45,167 nucleotides of DNA from Candidatus Avelusimicrobium gallinaceum (GTDB lineage: Bacteria; Elusimicrobiota; Elusimicrobia; Elusimicrobiales; Elusimicrobiaceae), in the NCBI GenBank assembly GCA_944324965.1, contig CALUYH010000010.1, positions 1-45,167 on the forward strand, read 5' to 3'. The notes under the pieces were generated by a model, which had not been told where the DNA came from, ran no database searches, and saw nothing but the letters and a program-made list of their open reading frames with translations. A program made the translations under genes and the position numbers. Below are positions 31,812-41,280 of this stretch, one piece after another (position 1 is the first letter of the stretch; each line of letters opens with the position of its first letter).

Positions 31812-33149
31812 TTACTGACCGACGTTAAACCAGCGGCCTTTAATGCGTTTGCTGCCTTTCATCAGCGGCTCGTAGTTGCGGGCCAGCAGATGGGCTTGCA
31901 CTTGCCCCACGGTATCCAACGCCACACCGACTACGATGAGCAGCGCCGTACCGCCGAAGTAAAAGTCCACGTTAAATTCCGCGCGGAAGAAATCCGGCAG
32001 AACCGCAATCAAACACACAAAGATAGCCCCGCAGAACGTCAAGCGGTTCATCACCCACTCAATGTAGTTCTTGGTCGGTTCCCCGGGGCGAATGCCCGGG
32101 ATGAAACCGCCCCACTTCTTCATATTATCGGCCAAATCGGACGGGTTAATCGTCATCGAGTTGTAGAAATAGCAGAAGAAGATAATCAGCGCCGAGAAAA
32201 TAAGCATATACAGCCAGTTGCTGTGGCTCATCGCTTCCAACATTTTCTGCGCCCAGGGAGCTTCTTGGTTAAAGCTGGCAATCGTCAGCGGCAGGGAGAT
32301 AACGGACGAGGCAAAGATTACCGCGATTACGCCGCTCTGGTCAATCTTAAGCGGCAAATAGCTGGTCTGCCCGCCATAGGTTTTGTTCCCTACCTGGCGT
32401 TTGGCGTACTGGACCGGAATTTGGCGTTGGGCCGTTTCCAGCCACACCACCAGCGCGGTAATGACAACCGCCGCCGCAAAAATGACCAAAGCCATGAAGA
32501 AATCCATTTCTTCGGTCTTTACGCGGTTGACGACTTCCATAATTGCGCCCGGCAAGCGGTCCACGATACCGGCAAAGATGATGAGCGAAATACCGTTGCC
32601 CACCCCTTTTTCCGTAATCTGTTCGCCCAGCCACATCACAAACATCGTACCGGCCGCTAAGGTCAGCACGGTGGTGACGAAAAACATAAAAGACGGATTG
32701 ACTACTGCAGATACGCCGCCCGCGCCTTCCACTTTCGTGATGGCGAAGGTCATCATCGCACCCTGCAACAGGGCTAAAAACAGTGCAAAAATACGGGTAA
32801 TCTGGTTTTCTTTTCTTCTGCCGGATTCGCCTTCTTTGTGCATTCTGTCCAGCGCGGGGAAAATATGCGCGCCGCGCACGAGGCCCATAATGATGGACGC
32901 GTTGATGTACGGCATAATGCCCAGCGCCAAAATGGAGAACTTGCCCAACGCCCCGCCCGAAAAGATATTCATAAAACCTAAAATACCGTTTTGGTGCGCG
33001 GCAAAAAGTTGTTTCAAGACGTCCGTATTAATGCCGGGTATTGGGATTGCAGCCGCAATCCGGAAAACAGCCAACGCCCCGATCAAGAAGAGGAGTCTCT
33101 TCTTGAGTTCGGGGGCGTTAAAGATATTTGCAACTGTGTTGTTAGACAT
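31812..33149 (-). CDS. secY: Protein translocase subunit SecY
   Basis: Pore-forming subunit of the SecYEG channel. The 445-residue membrane protein has about ten transmembrane helices and the conserved segments GIMPYINASIIM near residue 75, MWLGEQITEKGVGNGISLIIFAGI near 167 (cited in part) and a FIPGIRPGEPT loop near 348. The length is normal. Its ATG overlaps the rplO stop by one base. Confidence 0.97.
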   Translation of the reverse strand: MSNNTVANIFNAPELKKRLLFLIGALAVFRIAAAIPIPGINTDVLKQLFAAHQNGILGFMNIFSGGALGKFSILALGIMPYINASIIMGLVRGAHIFPALDRMHKEGESGRRKENQITRIFALFLALLQGAMMTFAITKVEGAGGVSAVVNPSFMFFVTTVLTLAAGTMFVMWLGEQITEKGVGNGISLIIFAGIVDRLPGAIMEVVNRVKTEEMDFFMALVIFAAAVVITALVVWLETAQRQIPVQYAKRQVGNKTYGGQTSYLPLKIDQSGVIAVIFASSVISLPLTIASFNQEAPWAQKMLEAMSHSNWLYMLIFSALIIFFCYFYNSMTINPSDLADNMKKWGGFIPGIRPGEPTKNYIEWVMNRLTFCGAIFVCLIAVLPDFFRAEFNVDFYFGGTALLIVVGVALDTVGQVQAHLLARNYEPLMKGSKRIKGRWFNVGQ

Positions 33150-33610
33150 TATTTGGTCTTCTGTTCAAGCACGGTCACGGTGCCGCCGGCTTTTTCAATC
33201 GCCGCTTTCGCGGTGGCAGAAAAACCATGCGCGGACACTTTCAAGGCCTTGGTCAAAGAACCATTCGCCAACACTTTTACGCGAGAAGCGTCGTGAATGA
33301 TACCGGCTTTTTTCAAGGCTTCCGGGGTGACTTCCGCACCCGCCGCAAAAACTTTTTCCAACGAGCCGACGTTTACATAATCGTAGCGTCTGGCAAAATC
33401 TTTATTGGAAAAACCGCTTTTCGGCGTGTGGCGGATAAGCGGCATCTGGCCGCCTTCTTTGCTTTCTTTGCGGGTGTTACCGGAGCGGGAGGTTTGGCCT
33501 TTCATGCCTTTGGTGCAGTAGTTGCCCAAACCGGAACCCGGGCCCAGGCCCAAGCGTCTTTTTTCTTTTCTAGAACCATGTTTAGGGAAAAGTTTATTCA
33601 AAGTTACCAT
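33149..33610 (-). CDS. rplO: Large subunit ribosomal protein L15
   Basis: 50S protein of 153 residues with GSRKEKRRLGLGPGSGLG near the N-terminus and the GQTSRSG region. It follows rpsE directly, 18 bases apart, so rpmD (L30), usually between them, is missing here as in several bacterial groups. Confidence 0.97.
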   Translation of the reverse strand: MVTLNKLFPKHGSRKEKRRLGLGPGSGLGNYCTKGMKGQTSRSGNTRKESKEGGQMPLIRHTPKSGFSNKDFARRYDYVNVGSLEKVFAAGAEVTPEALKKAGIIHDASRVKVLANGSLTKALKVSAHGFSATAKAAIEKAGGTVTVLEQKTK

Positions 33611-33628
33611 TTTATTCTCTCCACAAAA

Positions 33629-34231
33629 CTATTCGGCCTTGGCGGCTTCTTTGGTTTCTTCCGCTTTCGGGGCTTCAGCGGCAGCCTTTTCGGCTTTGCC
33701 GCGCAACACGTTCACCGCTTCTTTGCTCTTTAGCTGTTTGAAGGCTTCCATCGTGGCGTACACGAGGTTGCACGGGTTGGAGCTGCCCAGGCTTTTGGCC
33801 AAGACGTCTTTAATACCGGCGGCTTCAAACAATAAGCGCGCACCGCTGCCGGCGATTACACCGGTACCAGGGGCGGCGGGTTTCATCCACACGGAGGCGG
33901 CACCAAATTTACCGATGACTTCGTGCGGAATCGTTTCACCCACGATGGGGAACGTGATCATATGTTTTCTCGCGTGGGATTCAGCCTTGGCGATAGCCAG
34001 CTGAACCTGATTCGCCTTGCCAATAGCAACGCCCACTTTGCCCTGGCCGTTACCGACCACTACCAGCGCACGGAAGCCAAAGCGTTTACCGCCTTTGACT
34101 ACCTTGGCCGTTCTGGCTACGTGGATGACCGTCGTTTTGCCTTCGGCGAGCGGTCTTGCTTTTTGAAACTCGGCTCTTTTGCCTTTCGCTTCTTTTTTGT
34201 TATCGCTTTTCACTAGCGTTTCATTGGACAT
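33629..34231 (-). CDS. rpsE: Small subunit ribosomal protein S5
   Basis: 30S accuracy protein with an N-terminal double-stranded-RNA-binding-like domain and a C-terminal ribosomal fold. The 200-residue protein has [21 protein letters not shown] near the start (shortened here) and [11 protein letters not shown] in the middle. AGGTGA sets the ATG at 34231 instead of the GTG at 34240. The last 25 residues are an acidic Ala/Glu/Lys tail not usual for S5. Confidence 0.96.
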   Translation of the reverse strand: MSNETLVKSDNKKEAKGKRAEFQKARPLAEGKTTVIHVARTAKVVKGGKRFGFRALVVVGNGQGKVGVAIGKANQVQLAIAKAESHARKHMITFPIVGETIPHEVIGKFGAASVWMKPAAPGTGVIAGSGARLLFEAAGIKDVLAKSLGSSNPCNLVYATMEAFKQLKSKEAVNVLRGKAEKAAAEAPKAEETKEAAKAE

Positions 34232-34248
34232 TAAATTCACCTGTGACC

Positions 34249-34614
34249 TTAGAATTTCAATCCTGCTTCTCTGGCGGAATCCGCAAGCGCTTTGATTCTG
34301 CCGTGGTACACGCGTCCGCCGCGGTCAAACATTACTTCTTTGATGCCTTTTTCCAGCGCTTTCTTGGCGATGGCGGCGCCCAAAGCTTTGGCGGCTTCTA
34401 CGCTCTTGGCGGAGGTGTCAAACTTGCCCTCAAATTCTTTGGACAACGTCGTCGCAGACACTAAGGTGCTGTGGGTATTGTCATCAATGATTTGGGCGTA
34501 AATGTATTTCAAGCTTCTGTATACGGAAAGGCGCGGGCGGTGGGCACCGTTTTTCAAAAGATGTCCGCGGCTGCGGTCCTTTCTGAATTGGTATCTTTCT
34601 TGTTTAGTGGCCAT
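34249..34614 (-). CDS. rplR: Large subunit ribosomal protein L18
   Basis: 5S rRNA-binding protein of 121 residues with [19 protein letters not shown] near residue 27 and the [17 protein letters not shown] end. Normal length and order (rplF-rplR-rpsE). Confidence 0.97.
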   Translation of the reverse strand: MATKQERYQFRKDRSRGHLLKNGAHRPRLSVYRSLKYIYAQIIDDNTHSTLVSATTLSKEFEGKFDTSAKSVEAAKALGAAIAKKALEKGIKEVMFDRGGRVYHGRIKALADSAREAGLKF

Positions 34615-34616
34615 AA

Positions 34617-35168
34617 TTATTTGCCTCCCGCCGCAGTCTTACCGGCTTTGCGGGCAATGTGTTCGCCCTGGTATTTAATACCGCTGCCTTTATAGGGCTC
34701 CGGAGGTCTGATTCTTCTGATTTTGGCCGCGAAATCACCTACTTTAAATTTATCGCTGCCTTTAATCGTCACCGCGCCGGATTTCGGATCCACCACGACC
34801 GTAAGGCCCGCGGGGATATCCAAATTGACGGGGTGAGAGAAGCCCAATTCCAAATTGAGTTTTTGGCCGGCTACGCTCGCGCGGTACCCCAACCCGTTGA
34901 TTTCCAACGTTTTGGAGAAACCGTTCGTGACGCCTTCAATGATGTTGAAGACGTTCGCGCGGGTGGTGCCGTGCAACGCGTTGAGTTCTTTCACGCGGTC
35001 TTCCGGAATGGAAAACGTCAAAACGGCGCCGTCCAATTTCGGGGTGATGCCTTCCGGCACCGTGTAGGACAAAGTGCCCAACGCACCGGTGGCGGTGATC
35101 ACGCTGTCTTTAATTTCCACTTTCGTCTTGGCGGGAATGTTGATAACTTTTTTACCGATTCTGCTCAT
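34617..35168 (-). CDS. rplF: Large subunit ribosomal protein L6
   Basis: 50S protein near the factor-binding site. The 183-residue protein begins [12 protein letters not shown] and ends with the conserved [16 protein letters not shown] segment and a short basic tail. Two L6 domains are visible by their repeated strand pattern. Confidence 0.97.
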   Translation of the reverse strand: MSRIGKKVINIPAKTKVEIKDSVITATGALGTLSYTVPEGITPKLDGAVLTFSIPEDRVKELNALHGTTRANVFNIIEGVTNGFSKTLEINGLGYRASVAGQKLNLELGFSHPVNLDIPAGLTVVVDPKSGAVTIKGSDKFKVGDFAAKIRRIRPPEPYKGSGIKYQGEHIARKAGKTAAGGK

Positions 35169-35177
35169 ATTCCCCCC

Positions 35178-35570
35178 TTACCAGACCTGGCACAGCAGTT
35201 CGCCGCCGATTTTTTCGGCTTTGGCCTGCGCATCGGTCATCAAACCTTTAGAAGTGGAAAGAATGGAAATACCGAACGCACCGCGCACTTTGGGAATGTT
35301 GTTATAGGCGCTGTACACGCGGGAACCCGGTTTGGAGATTCTCTTCAAACCCTGGATGACACATTCGTTGTCGGGCGTGTATTTCAAAAATACTCTTACC
35401 ACGCCGCCCTTCGTTTCGTTGTGGACGGCTTTGAAATTGGCGATGTAGCCTTCTTCTTTCAGGATGCGCGCAATTTCAGTTTTGATTTTAGAAAAAGGGA
35501 TGTCCACTTTTTCTTTCTTTTTCATATTGGCGTTTCTTATTCTAGTTAAGAAATCTGCGATTGGATCCAT
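35178..35570 (-). CDS. rpsH: Small subunit ribosomal protein S8
   Basis: 16S helix-21 binder and, in E. coli, the autogenous repressor of the spc operon. The 130-residue protein begins [15 protein letters not shown] and has [19 protein letters not shown] near the end. It has no good Shine-Dalgarno close to the ATG; instead the 70-base gap upstream carries a hairpin resembling the S8 rRNA site (35591-35615), suggesting autoregulation. Confidence 0.97.
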   Translation of the reverse strand: MDPIADFLTRIRNANMKKKEKVDIPFSKIKTEIARILKEEGYIANFKAVHNETKGGVVRVFLKYTPDNECVIQGLKRISKPGSRVYSAYNNIPKVRGAFGISILSTSKGLMTDAQAKAEKIGGELLCQVW

Positions 35571-35576
35571 ATTCTA

Positions 35577-35629
35577 GGTTATCGTCCCAAGCCACTTTCC
35601 TTTCTTGGAGTTGGCCCGAAAGCGATACC
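35577..35629 (-). promoter_or_regulatory. Candidate S8-binding autoregulatory hairpin upstream of rpsH
   Basis: On the minus strand GGTATCG and CGATAACC (35629-35623 with 35584-35577) close a stem with one bulge. Inside it GCCAACTCC pairs with GGAAAGTGGC (35615-35607 with 35600-35591) around AAGAAA. One bulged A on the 5' side and two As on the 3' side reproduce the layout of the 16S S8 core (A595/A596 against 640-644), recalled from E. coli. GGAGGAGG lies just upstream. Confidence 0.5.
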
Positions 35630-35640
35630 TCCTCCTGTAA

Positions 35641-35826
35641 TTACCAGCTCGATTTTCTCAGACCCGGGATAAGCCCCTGGTGTGCCATTTTTCTCAGGCA
35701 GATACGGCAAAGGCCGAAGTCGCGGTAGTACCCTCTGGCGCGGCCGCAGATTTGGCATCTGTTGTGGTAGCGCACAGCGAACTTTTGGTCTTTCGCCATT
35801 TTAGCAACCCATGCTTTAGTAGCCAT
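35641..35826 (-). CDS. rpsN: Small subunit ribosomal protein S14 (type Z)
   Basis: A 61-residue zinc form of S14 with CQICGRARG and [11 protein letters not shown], giving four cysteine ligands. It ends PGLRKSSW, the typical C-terminus. It lies between rplE and rpsH. Confidence 0.97.
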   Translation of the reverse strand: MATKAWVAKMAKDQKFAVRYHNRCQICGRARGYYRDFGLCRICLRKMAHQGLIPGLRKSSW

Positions 35827-35844
35827 AAAGTTTTCTTGCTCCTA

Positions 35845-36438
35845 TTATTTAGCCGATTTGCGGAACGGCATACCCATGTAATCCATGAGCAGGCGCCCGT
35901 CTTTATCGTTCTTGGCCGTGGTTACAAACGTAATGTTCATACCATGGGCTTTGGGTGATTTTTCTACATCAATTTCCGGGAAAATATAATGTTCTTTAAT
36001 ACCCAGGTTCAAATTGCCTTTTCCGTCAAAGCTCGGGTTAAAACCCTGGAAGTCGCGGATGCGGGGGCAGGCGATGCAGATGAAGCGTTCCATGAACTCA
36101 TACATCCGCGCGCCGCGCAACGTCACGCGTACGCCAATGGGCATACCTTCTCTGAGTTTGAAGTTGGAAATGGACTTTTTGGCCCGTCTTACTTGGGCGG
36201 CCTGTCCGGCGATGGCGGTTAAATCTTCTTTAGCAACTTCCATCGCTTTGATGTCTTCGCGGGCTTCTTTCACGCCGATGTTGATGACGATCTTCGTCAA
36301 TTTAGGCGCGGCCATCGGGCTTTTTACGCCCATATCTTTCAGCAAGGCCGGAAGCACTTTTTCTTTGTAAAGCACCTGGAGTCTGGGCTGATAGCCTTCC
36401 GGCGCTTTCGTCACGTTTTTGGTTTCTTTCTTAGTCAT
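35845..36438 (-). CDS. rplE: Large subunit ribosomal protein L5
   Basis: 5S rRNA and P-site tRNA contact protein. The 197-residue chain has KLTKIVINIGVKEA near residue 45, SKRAKKSISNFKLREGMPIG-type strand region in the middle, and a C-terminal NITFVTTAKNDKDGRLLM segment. The first 18 residues are a longer basic start than usual. Confidence 0.96.
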   Translation of the reverse strand: MTKKETKNVTKAPEGYQPRLQVLYKEKVLPALLKDMGVKSPMAAPKLTKIVINIGVKEAREDIKAMEVAKEDLTAIAGQAAQVRRAKKSISNFKLREGMPIGVRVTLRGARMYEFMERFICIACPRIRDFQGFNPSFDGKGNLNLGIKEHYIFPEIDVEKSPKAHGMNITFVTTAKNDKDGRLLMDYMGMPFRKSAK

Positions 36439-36455
36439 TTTAATTCGTACCTAGA

Positions 36456-36764
36456 TTAAATGATCGGCTCGTTGCATTTGCGGCAGACGCGCACTTTTTT
36501 GCCGTCGGCCGAAACCTGCACTTTGGGCGTCATGGCTTTTTTGCATTTGCCGCAGACGACCGCTACGTTGGACGCGTCCAGCGCAGCTTCCATCTGAATA
36601 ATGCCGCCTTGCTTGTTTTGGGAAGGTTTCACGTGTTTGGAAATCATGTTCACGCCCGTTACCACAACCGTATTTTTGGCCGGGTTGACCGATTTCACTT
36701 CGCCCTTCTTGCCTTTATCCTTACCAGCTAACACCAGAACGGTATCTTTCTTCTTGATAATCAT
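36456..36764 (-). CDS. rplX: Large subunit ribosomal protein L24 (with zinc finger)
   Basis: Assembly initiator of the 50S subunit. The 102-residue protein has a KOW motif (VLVLAGKDKGKKGEVKSV) and a C-terminal CGKC...CRKC zinc finger, as in many bacterial L24. Normal length; 17 bases after it comes rplE. Confidence 0.96.
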   Translation of the reverse strand: MIIKKKDTVLVLAGKDKGKKGEVKSVNPAKNTVVVTGVNMISKHVKPSQNKQGGIIQMEAALDASNVAVVCGKCKKAMTPKVQVSADGKKVRVCRKCNEPII

Positions 36765-36767
36765 ACT

Positions 36768-37136
36768 CTATACCACCTCAGGCGCCAGGGAAATGATTTT
36801 CAAAAAGTTCTTTTCTCTGAGTTCTCTGGCAATCGGCCCGAACACGCGGGTGCCTTTGGGTTCCCCGTTATCGTTGATGATGCAGACAGCGTTGTCATCA
36901 AAGCGAATGTAGGAACCGTCTTTTCTTCTTTTTTCGCGGGCCACGCGGACAACTACCGCGCGGACTACGTCGCCTTTCTTAATGGCGGAGGTAGGGATCG
37001 CATCTCTGACGGAGCACATCACGACATCTCCCAAAGTTGCGATATCCCGGTGGTGGCCACCGCGCACCTTAAAGCATTGCACTTTACGGGCGCCGGAATT
37101 GTCGGCCACATTGACTATGCTTCTTAATTGAATCAT
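36768..37136 (-). CDS. rplN: Large subunit ribosomal protein L14
   Basis: 50S protein at the subunit interface. The 122-residue protein has [16 protein letters not shown] near the N-terminus, [13 protein letters not shown] and the [13 protein letters not shown] end. Standard length; the upstream gap contains a 16-bp palindrome. Confidence 0.97.
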   Translation of the reverse strand: MIQLRSIVNVADNSGARKVQCFKVRGGHHRDIATLGDVVMCSVRDAIPTSAIKKGDVVRAVVVRVAREKRRKDGSYIRFDDNAVCIINDNGEPKGTRVFGPIARELREKNFLKIISLAPEVV

Positions 37137-37151
37137 ACTTTAATAACTCCG

Positions 37152-37167
37152 TAGTTTTTAAAAACTA
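37152..37167. other. 16-bp perfect palindrome between rpsQ and rplN
   Basis: TAGTTTTTAAAAACTA has no loop and overlaps the rpsQ stop codon. It may be a protein site or chance in an AT-rich gap; it marks the junction between the S10 and spc blocks. Confidence 0.35.
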
Positions 37168-37434
37168 AGCTCTGGCTTTTTCCACAATTTTGGAAATGCG
37201 CCATTTCGTCGTTTTGGAAACCGGGCGGGTGCTCATAATTTCCACTTTATCGCCGATTTTGCTTTCGTTGGCCTCGTCGTGCGCGTGGAATTTGGCCGCT
37301 CTCTTGAGCGTTTTGCCGTAGCGGGCATCATGCACCAGGCGTTCCACCGTTACCGTGCGGGTTTTGTCCATCTTGTCGGACACTACCACACCGGTGAGGA
37401 CCTTTCTTTTAGCACGGGATTCTTGATTTTCCAT
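37165..37434 (-). CDS. rpsQ: Small subunit ribosomal protein S17
   Basis: 16S-binding OB-fold protein. The 89-residue chain has KVLTGVVVSDKMDKTRTVTVE near the start (shortened here) and SKIGDKVEIMSTRPVSKTK-like residues near the end. Normal length; follows rpmC by 11 bases. Confidence 0.97.
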   Translation of the reverse strand: MENQESRAKRKVLTGVVVSDKMDKTRTVTVERLVHDARYGKTLKRAAKFHAHDEANESKIGDKVEIMSTRPVSKTTKWRISKIVEKARA

Positions 37435-37445
37435 GGTTCAAACCT

Positions 37446-37649
37446 CTATTTCTGCTCTTTCTTCTGATTGATCAGCGTTTGCAAAAGAGCAATCTCGCGT
37501 CTTACAGCTCTGATTTCCATCGGGTTGGCGATGGGAGTGGTGCTGTGTTTGAAAAGAAGATTGAACTTCTTTTCCTGGGCTTTGCCGAGCGCTTCGTTCA
37601 GTTCGGCCAACGTTTTGTTTTTCAAAGCTTCTTTTTCGTTCGTTTTCAT
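37446..37649 (-). CDS. rpmC: Large subunit ribosomal protein L29
   Basis: Small helical protein at the tunnel exit. The 67-residue chain is two long helices with ALKNKTLAELNEALGKAQEK and the conserved NPMEIRAVRREIALLQT motif. It starts three bases after rplP. Confidence 0.96.
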   Translation of the reverse strand: MKTNEKEALKNKTLAELNEALGKAQEKKFNLLFKHSTTPIANPMEIRAVRREIALLQTLINQKKEQK

Positions 37650-37652
37650 AAA

Positions 37653-38063
37653 CTACCTTCTGGTCACCAGTTTCGTCTTAATCGGCAGTTTGTCGGAAGC
37701 CAAACGCATAGCTTTCTTGGTGTCTTCCACAGAAGCGCCTTCCAGTTCAAACAAAATTCTGCCGGGCTTCACGACCGCGGCCCAGTATTCGGGCGCGCCT
37801 TTACCTTTACCCATACGGGTTTCGGCGGGGTGTTTCGTGATCGCTTTATCCGGGAAAATGCGGATCCAAAGTTTACCTTTCTTCTTGATGAAACGAGACA
37901 AGGTAACACGGGCAGCTTCAATCTGCCGGGCGGTAATCCATTTGGGTTCCAACGCTTTCAACCCAAATTCGCCGAATACCACTTCCGTGCCGCGTTTGGC
38001 ATTGCCTTTAATGCGGGGCGCGCTGAAGGGTTTGCGATATTTAACTCTTTTAGGCATCAACAT
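37653..38063 (-). CDS. rplP: Large subunit ribosomal protein L16
   Basis: 50S protein near the A site and peptidyl-transferase centre. The 136-residue chain begins [12 protein letters not shown] and has [16 protein letters not shown] and [17 protein letters not shown]. Normal length. It follows rpsC by 13 bases. Confidence 0.97.
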   Translation of the reverse strand: MLMPKRVKYRKPFSAPRIKGNAKRGTEVVFGEFGLKALEPKWITARQIEAARVTLSRFIKKKGKLWIRIFPDKAITKHPAETRMGKGKGAPEYWAAVVKPGRILFELEGASVEDTKKAMRLASDKLPIKTKLVTRR

Positions 38064-38076
38064 ATGTCAAAGTCCT

Positions 38077-38811
38077 CTATTTGGTTCCTTCGGCCGCCGC
38101 CGCAACGGTTTCCGTTACACCCTGGGCGGAGGCGTTTTCCATGTCGCGATGTTTCTTGAGTTCGTTCATAATCTCTTTGGGAGATTTGGCGAAATGGGTT
38201 CTCTTGAAAATCCAGACTTTAATGCCGATTTTACCGCTGATGGTATTGGCTTCGGTAAAGCCATAGTCAATATCGGCGCACAAGGTATGCAGCGGAACGC
38301 GGCCTTCGCGTTTCCATTCGGTGCGGGCGATTTCCGCCCCGCCGAGTCTGCCGGATACCATGATTTTAATACCCAACGCTTTGCCGGACATTGCTTTTTC
38401 AATCGCTTTCTTGATAGCGGCGCCGTAGTGGGCACGTTTTTCAAGCTGCATGGCAATGTTCTGGGCAACCAGCTGCGCGTCCGTTTCCGGGTTTTTGATT
38501 TCAATCACGTTTACGAACGTCTTGCTGCCGGTCATCGCTTCCAATTCTTTGCGCAGGGCTTCAATATCGGCACCTTTTTTGCCGATTACCACGCCCGGGC
38601 GGGCCGTGTGAATGTTCACACGCAGGAACGCACCGGCTCTTTCAATGCCGACGTAGCTGACGGCCGCCATTTTGAATTTTTCGTCAATAAGTTTGCGGAT
38701 CTGGAAATCTTCCATGATCAGCGCGGGCATATTCTTAGGCGCGAACCATTTGGAACGCCAATCCTGAATATAACCCAATCTGATTGACCGGGGATGAATC
38801 TTGTGTCCCAT
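38077..38811 (-). CDS. rpsC: Small subunit ribosomal protein S3
   Basis: mRNA-entry and helicase protein of the 30S subunit. The 244-residue chain has a KH domain with TARPGVVIGKKGADI and a C-terminal domain with ISGKIGIKVWIFKR. It ends in an extra tail rich in Ala, Thr and Glu (about 30 residues). Start MGHKIHPRSIRLG is the family standard. Confidence 0.97.
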   Translation of the reverse strand: MGHKIHPRSIRLGYIQDWRSKWFAPKNMPALIMEDFQIRKLIDEKFKMAAVSYVGIERAGAFLRVNIHTARPGVVIGKKGADIEALRKELEAMTGSKTFVNVIEIKNPETDAQLVAQNIAMQLEKRAHYGAAIKKAIEKAMSGKALGIKIMVSGRLGGAEIARTEWKREGRVPLHTLCADIDYGFTEANTISGKIGIKVWIFKRTHFAKSPKEIMNELKKHRDMENASAQGVTETVAAAAEGTK

Positions 38812-38814
38812 AAA

Positions 38815-39174
38815 TTAGCGACCTCCCTTTTTTTCGTCGGTGACGATAACAGTCAAATGACACATACTTTTCTTGTAAGGCATCGCACGGCCTTGCGGAC
38901 CGGGCTGCACTCTTTTCAAGTGGCCGCTGGGGCCGAGATTTGCAAAGGCTTCTTTAATGAATACTTTGCTGAAGTCCAGCTTTTTACCGGCTTTGACTTC
39001 CAAGTTGGCAGCGGCGCTGTGTAAGGTTTTGGCTACCAAGTCCGAGGTGCGTTTGGCTACGAAAGGAAGTACTTCCTCCGCCGCCTTGACGTTTTTACCG
39101 CGGATTTGATCCAACACCAGGTTCACCTTGCGGCTACCAAACCGTTGAAATTTAGCTTTTGCACAAGCTTCCAT
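38815..39174 (-). CDS. rplV: Large subunit ribosomal protein L22
   Basis: Tunnel-lining 50S protein. The 119-residue chain has [16 protein letters not shown] near residue 13 and [17 protein letters not shown] toward the end. Normal length; three bases before rpsC. Confidence 0.97.
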   Translation of the reverse strand: MEACAKAKFQRFGSRKVNLVLDQIRGKNVKAAEEVLPFVAKRTSDLVAKTLHSAAANLEVKAGKKLDFSKVFIKEAFANLGPSGHLKRVQPGPQGRAMPYKKSMCHLTVIVTDEKKGGR

Positions 39175-39190
39175 ATCAAATCCTCAACTC

Positions 39191-39475
39191 TTATTTCAGG
39201 GCGGTGGAATCTTTCGTCATGCCACCGTGACCTTTGAACAAACGGGTGAACGAAAATTCACCGAGCTTGTATCCTACCATTCTTTCGGAAACGTAAATGG
39301 GAAGAAATTTTCTGCCATTGTGCACTAAAAACGTGTGTCCCACAAATTCAGGCACGATGGTGCAGGCTCTTGCCCACGTCTTGATAGGTTTCTTTTCGTT
39401 GGAAGCGTTCATCGCTTGAACTTTTTCCAACAGGTTTAAATCCACATACGGACCTTTCTTAGTTGATCTTCCCAT
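39191..39475 (-). CDS. rpsS: Small subunit ribosomal protein S19
   Basis: 30S head protein. The 94-residue chain begins [13 protein letters not shown] and has [18 protein letters not shown] and the [14 protein letters not shown] end. Two bases after rplB. Confidence 0.97.
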   Translation of the reverse strand: MGRSTKKGPYVDLNLLEKVQAMNASNEKKPIKTWARACTIVPEFVGHTFLVHNGRKFLPIYVSERMVGYKLGEFSFTRLFKGHGGMTKDSTALK

Positions 39476-39477
39476 AA

Positions 39478-40317
39478 TTACTTAACCTTGTTTTTTCTTC
39501 TGTCGCTGACAATCATCCAGCCGAACGCTTTTTTCGTGGAGCGCGTCTTCAGACCGCGGGTCTGCTGGTTCCACGGAGAGCGCGGAATGTTGCCGCCTTT
39601 ACCGTGACCGCGGCCGCCGCCCATCGGGTGGTCTACCGCGTTCATGGCACTACCGCGGACGGTAGGTCTTTCACCGCGGTGTCTGTTTCTGCCGGCGTTA
39701 CCAATCACGACGTTGCCGTGATCAATGTTGCCCACCTGGCCGATCGTCGCGCAGCAAGCGCTGGGAATCAGGCGGATTTCGCCGGACGGCATTTTGATAT
39801 GGGCGTAGTCCGCTTCTTTGGCCATAAGCTGAGCTTGGCTGCCGGCGCTGCGCGCCAATTGCGCACCTTTGCCGACTTTCAGCTCAATCGCGTGGATAAA
39901 AGTACCTTCAGGGATATATTTTAAAGCAAGGCAGTTACCCACTTTAATATCTGCGGCCGGGCCGGACATTAACACGTCGCCCACCTTCACGCCGAGCGGA
40001 TGGAGGATGTATCTCTTTTCGCCGTCAGCGTAATTTAAAAGACAAATGCGGGCGCTTCTGTTCGGGTCGTATTCAATAGACACAACCTTGGCCGGAATGC
40101 CGTATTTTTCTCTTTTAAAATCGATCTGTCTGTAAGCACGTCTGTGGCCGCCGCCAATGTGGCGAACCATAATCATACCGGTGTTGTTTCTGCCGCCGGT
40201 TTTGCGCAGACCTTTGGTTAAGCTCTTCTCCGGAGTGGTCTTGGTGATGTCGGAATAATCCGAAACCGTGATCGTTCTGCGGGAAGGGGTGTAAGGTCTA
40301 AATGTCTTGATAGGCAT
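39478..40317 (-). CDS. rplB: Large subunit ribosomal protein L2
   Basis: Core 50S protein needed for subunit joining and peptidyl transfer. The 279-residue chain has [18 protein letters not shown] near residue 41 and the conserved [17 protein letters not shown] region near 225, with the functionally important histidine. Normal length and order (rplW-rplB-rpsS). Confidence 0.98.
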   Translation of the reverse strand: MPIKTFRPYTPSRRTITVSDYSDITKTTPEKSLTKGLRKTGGRNNTGMIMVRHIGGGHRRAYRQIDFKREKYGIPAKVVSIEYDPNRSARICLLNYADGEKRYILHPLGVKVGDVLMSGPAADIKVGNCLALKYIPEGTFIHAIELKVGKGAQLARSAGSQAQLMAKEADYAHIKMPSGEIRLIPSACCATIGQVGNIDHGNVVIGNAGRNRHRGERPTVRGSAMNAVDHPMGGGRGHGKGGNIPRSPWNQQTRGLKTRSTKKAFGWMIVSDRRKNKVK

Positions 40318-40339
40318 AGTTAGTAGTTTCTCCTTTCAG

Positions 40340-40636
40340 CTACTTTGAAGCGGCTTCCACCACTTCAATTTTATCGCCTTCTTTCAAGGTTACAAAAGCC
40401 TTTTTGTAGTCGGGTCTTTTGCCCTCGAAACGACCCATGCGATGGGTCTTGCCCGTGGCGGAAATGGTGTTAATCTTGGTAACGGTTACGTTAAAGATTT
40501 TTTCCACCGCGGTTTTGATTTCGCCCTTGGAAGCATCTTTCGCTACGATGAAGCCGTAGCGGTTGTGATTGTCTCTTTCAATCAAGCTTTTTTCAGTCAA
40601 CAGGGGCTTCTTTAAAATTTCGTACGTGCGGGACAT
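40340..40636 (-). CDS. rplW: Large subunit ribosomal protein L23
   Basis: Tunnel-exit protein and docking site for signal recognition particle and trigger factor. The 98-residue chain has ILKKPLLTEKS near the start and the VEKIFNVTVTKINT segment. It overlaps the rplD stop by one base. Confidence 0.97.
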   Translation of the reverse strand: MSRTYEILKKPLLTEKSLIERDNHNRYGFIVAKDASKGEIKTAVEKIFNVTVTKINTISATGKTHRMGRFEGKRPDYKKAFVTLKEGDKIEVVEAASK

Positions 40637-41268
40637 TATTTGCCCTCCTTGGCGAAGGTTTCGCTCAGTTTTTCAACGGCATCTTTGGTCAGGATGACTT
40701 TGGAGCTGTTGAGCACCACGTAGGCGTTGATGTCCTGCGTTTGAATGTGCGTGAGCCCTTCCACGTTGCGGCAGGCCAAAGCGGCGTTCGCGTCGGCAAA
40801 GTTGTCGAGCACGAGCGGTTTGCGGCCGGCGGCTAAGGTTTCCAGCACTTCGGCGAACGCTTTGGTTTTGGGTTCTTTGAAGGTCAAAGAGTCCAACACA
40901 ACCAAGTTGCCTTCGGCGAGTTTGGTGGAAAGAGCCATCGCCAGCGCGGTTCTTCTTTTGGCGGCCGGCAGGTCCTGACGATAGGAGTGCGGGGTCGGCC
41001 CGAAAGCGATACCGCCGTGGCGGAACTGCACGGCGCGCAAGCTGCCCTGACGGGCGCGGCCGGTGCCTTTCTGTTTCCACGGTTTCTTACCGGTACCGGA
41101 AACTTCGCTGCGGGTTTTCGTGTCAGCGGTGCCGCTTCTTTGGTTGGCCAAAAAGGCGGTGATGACTTCGTGCAGGAAGGTCGGGTTGGCTTTGACGGCG
41201 AACAAGCTGTCCGGCAGAGCGCAGGTCCCAATTTCTTTTCCTTTGATATCTAAAACTTTAGTTTCCAT
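40636..41268 (-). CDS. rplD: Large subunit ribosomal protein L4
   Basis: 50S tunnel protein; in E. coli also the autogenous repressor of the S10 operon. The 210-residue chain has the extended loop KKPWKQKGTGRARQGSLRA near residue 63 (positively charged tunnel loop) and GPTPHSYRQDLP after it. Normal length. The S10 leader upstream of rpsJ is a possible target. Confidence 0.97.
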   Translation of the reverse strand: METKVLDIKGKEIGTCALPDSLFAVKANPTFLHEVITAFLANQRSGTADTKTRSEVSGTGKKPWKQKGTGRARQGSLRAVQFRHGGIAFGPTPHSYRQDLPAAKRRTALAMALSTKLAEGNLVVLDSLTFKEPKTKAFAEVLETLAAGRKPLVLDNFADANAALACRNVEGLTHIQTQDINAYVVLNSSKVILTKDAVEKLSETFAKEGK

Positions 41269-41280
41269 GGGTCAAAGTCC

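Noticed and set aside
33611..33628. Missing rpmD (L30) as a deletion error
   Set aside because: S5 and L15 are intact and 18 bases apart; L30 is absent from several bacterial groups, so it is a normal loss.
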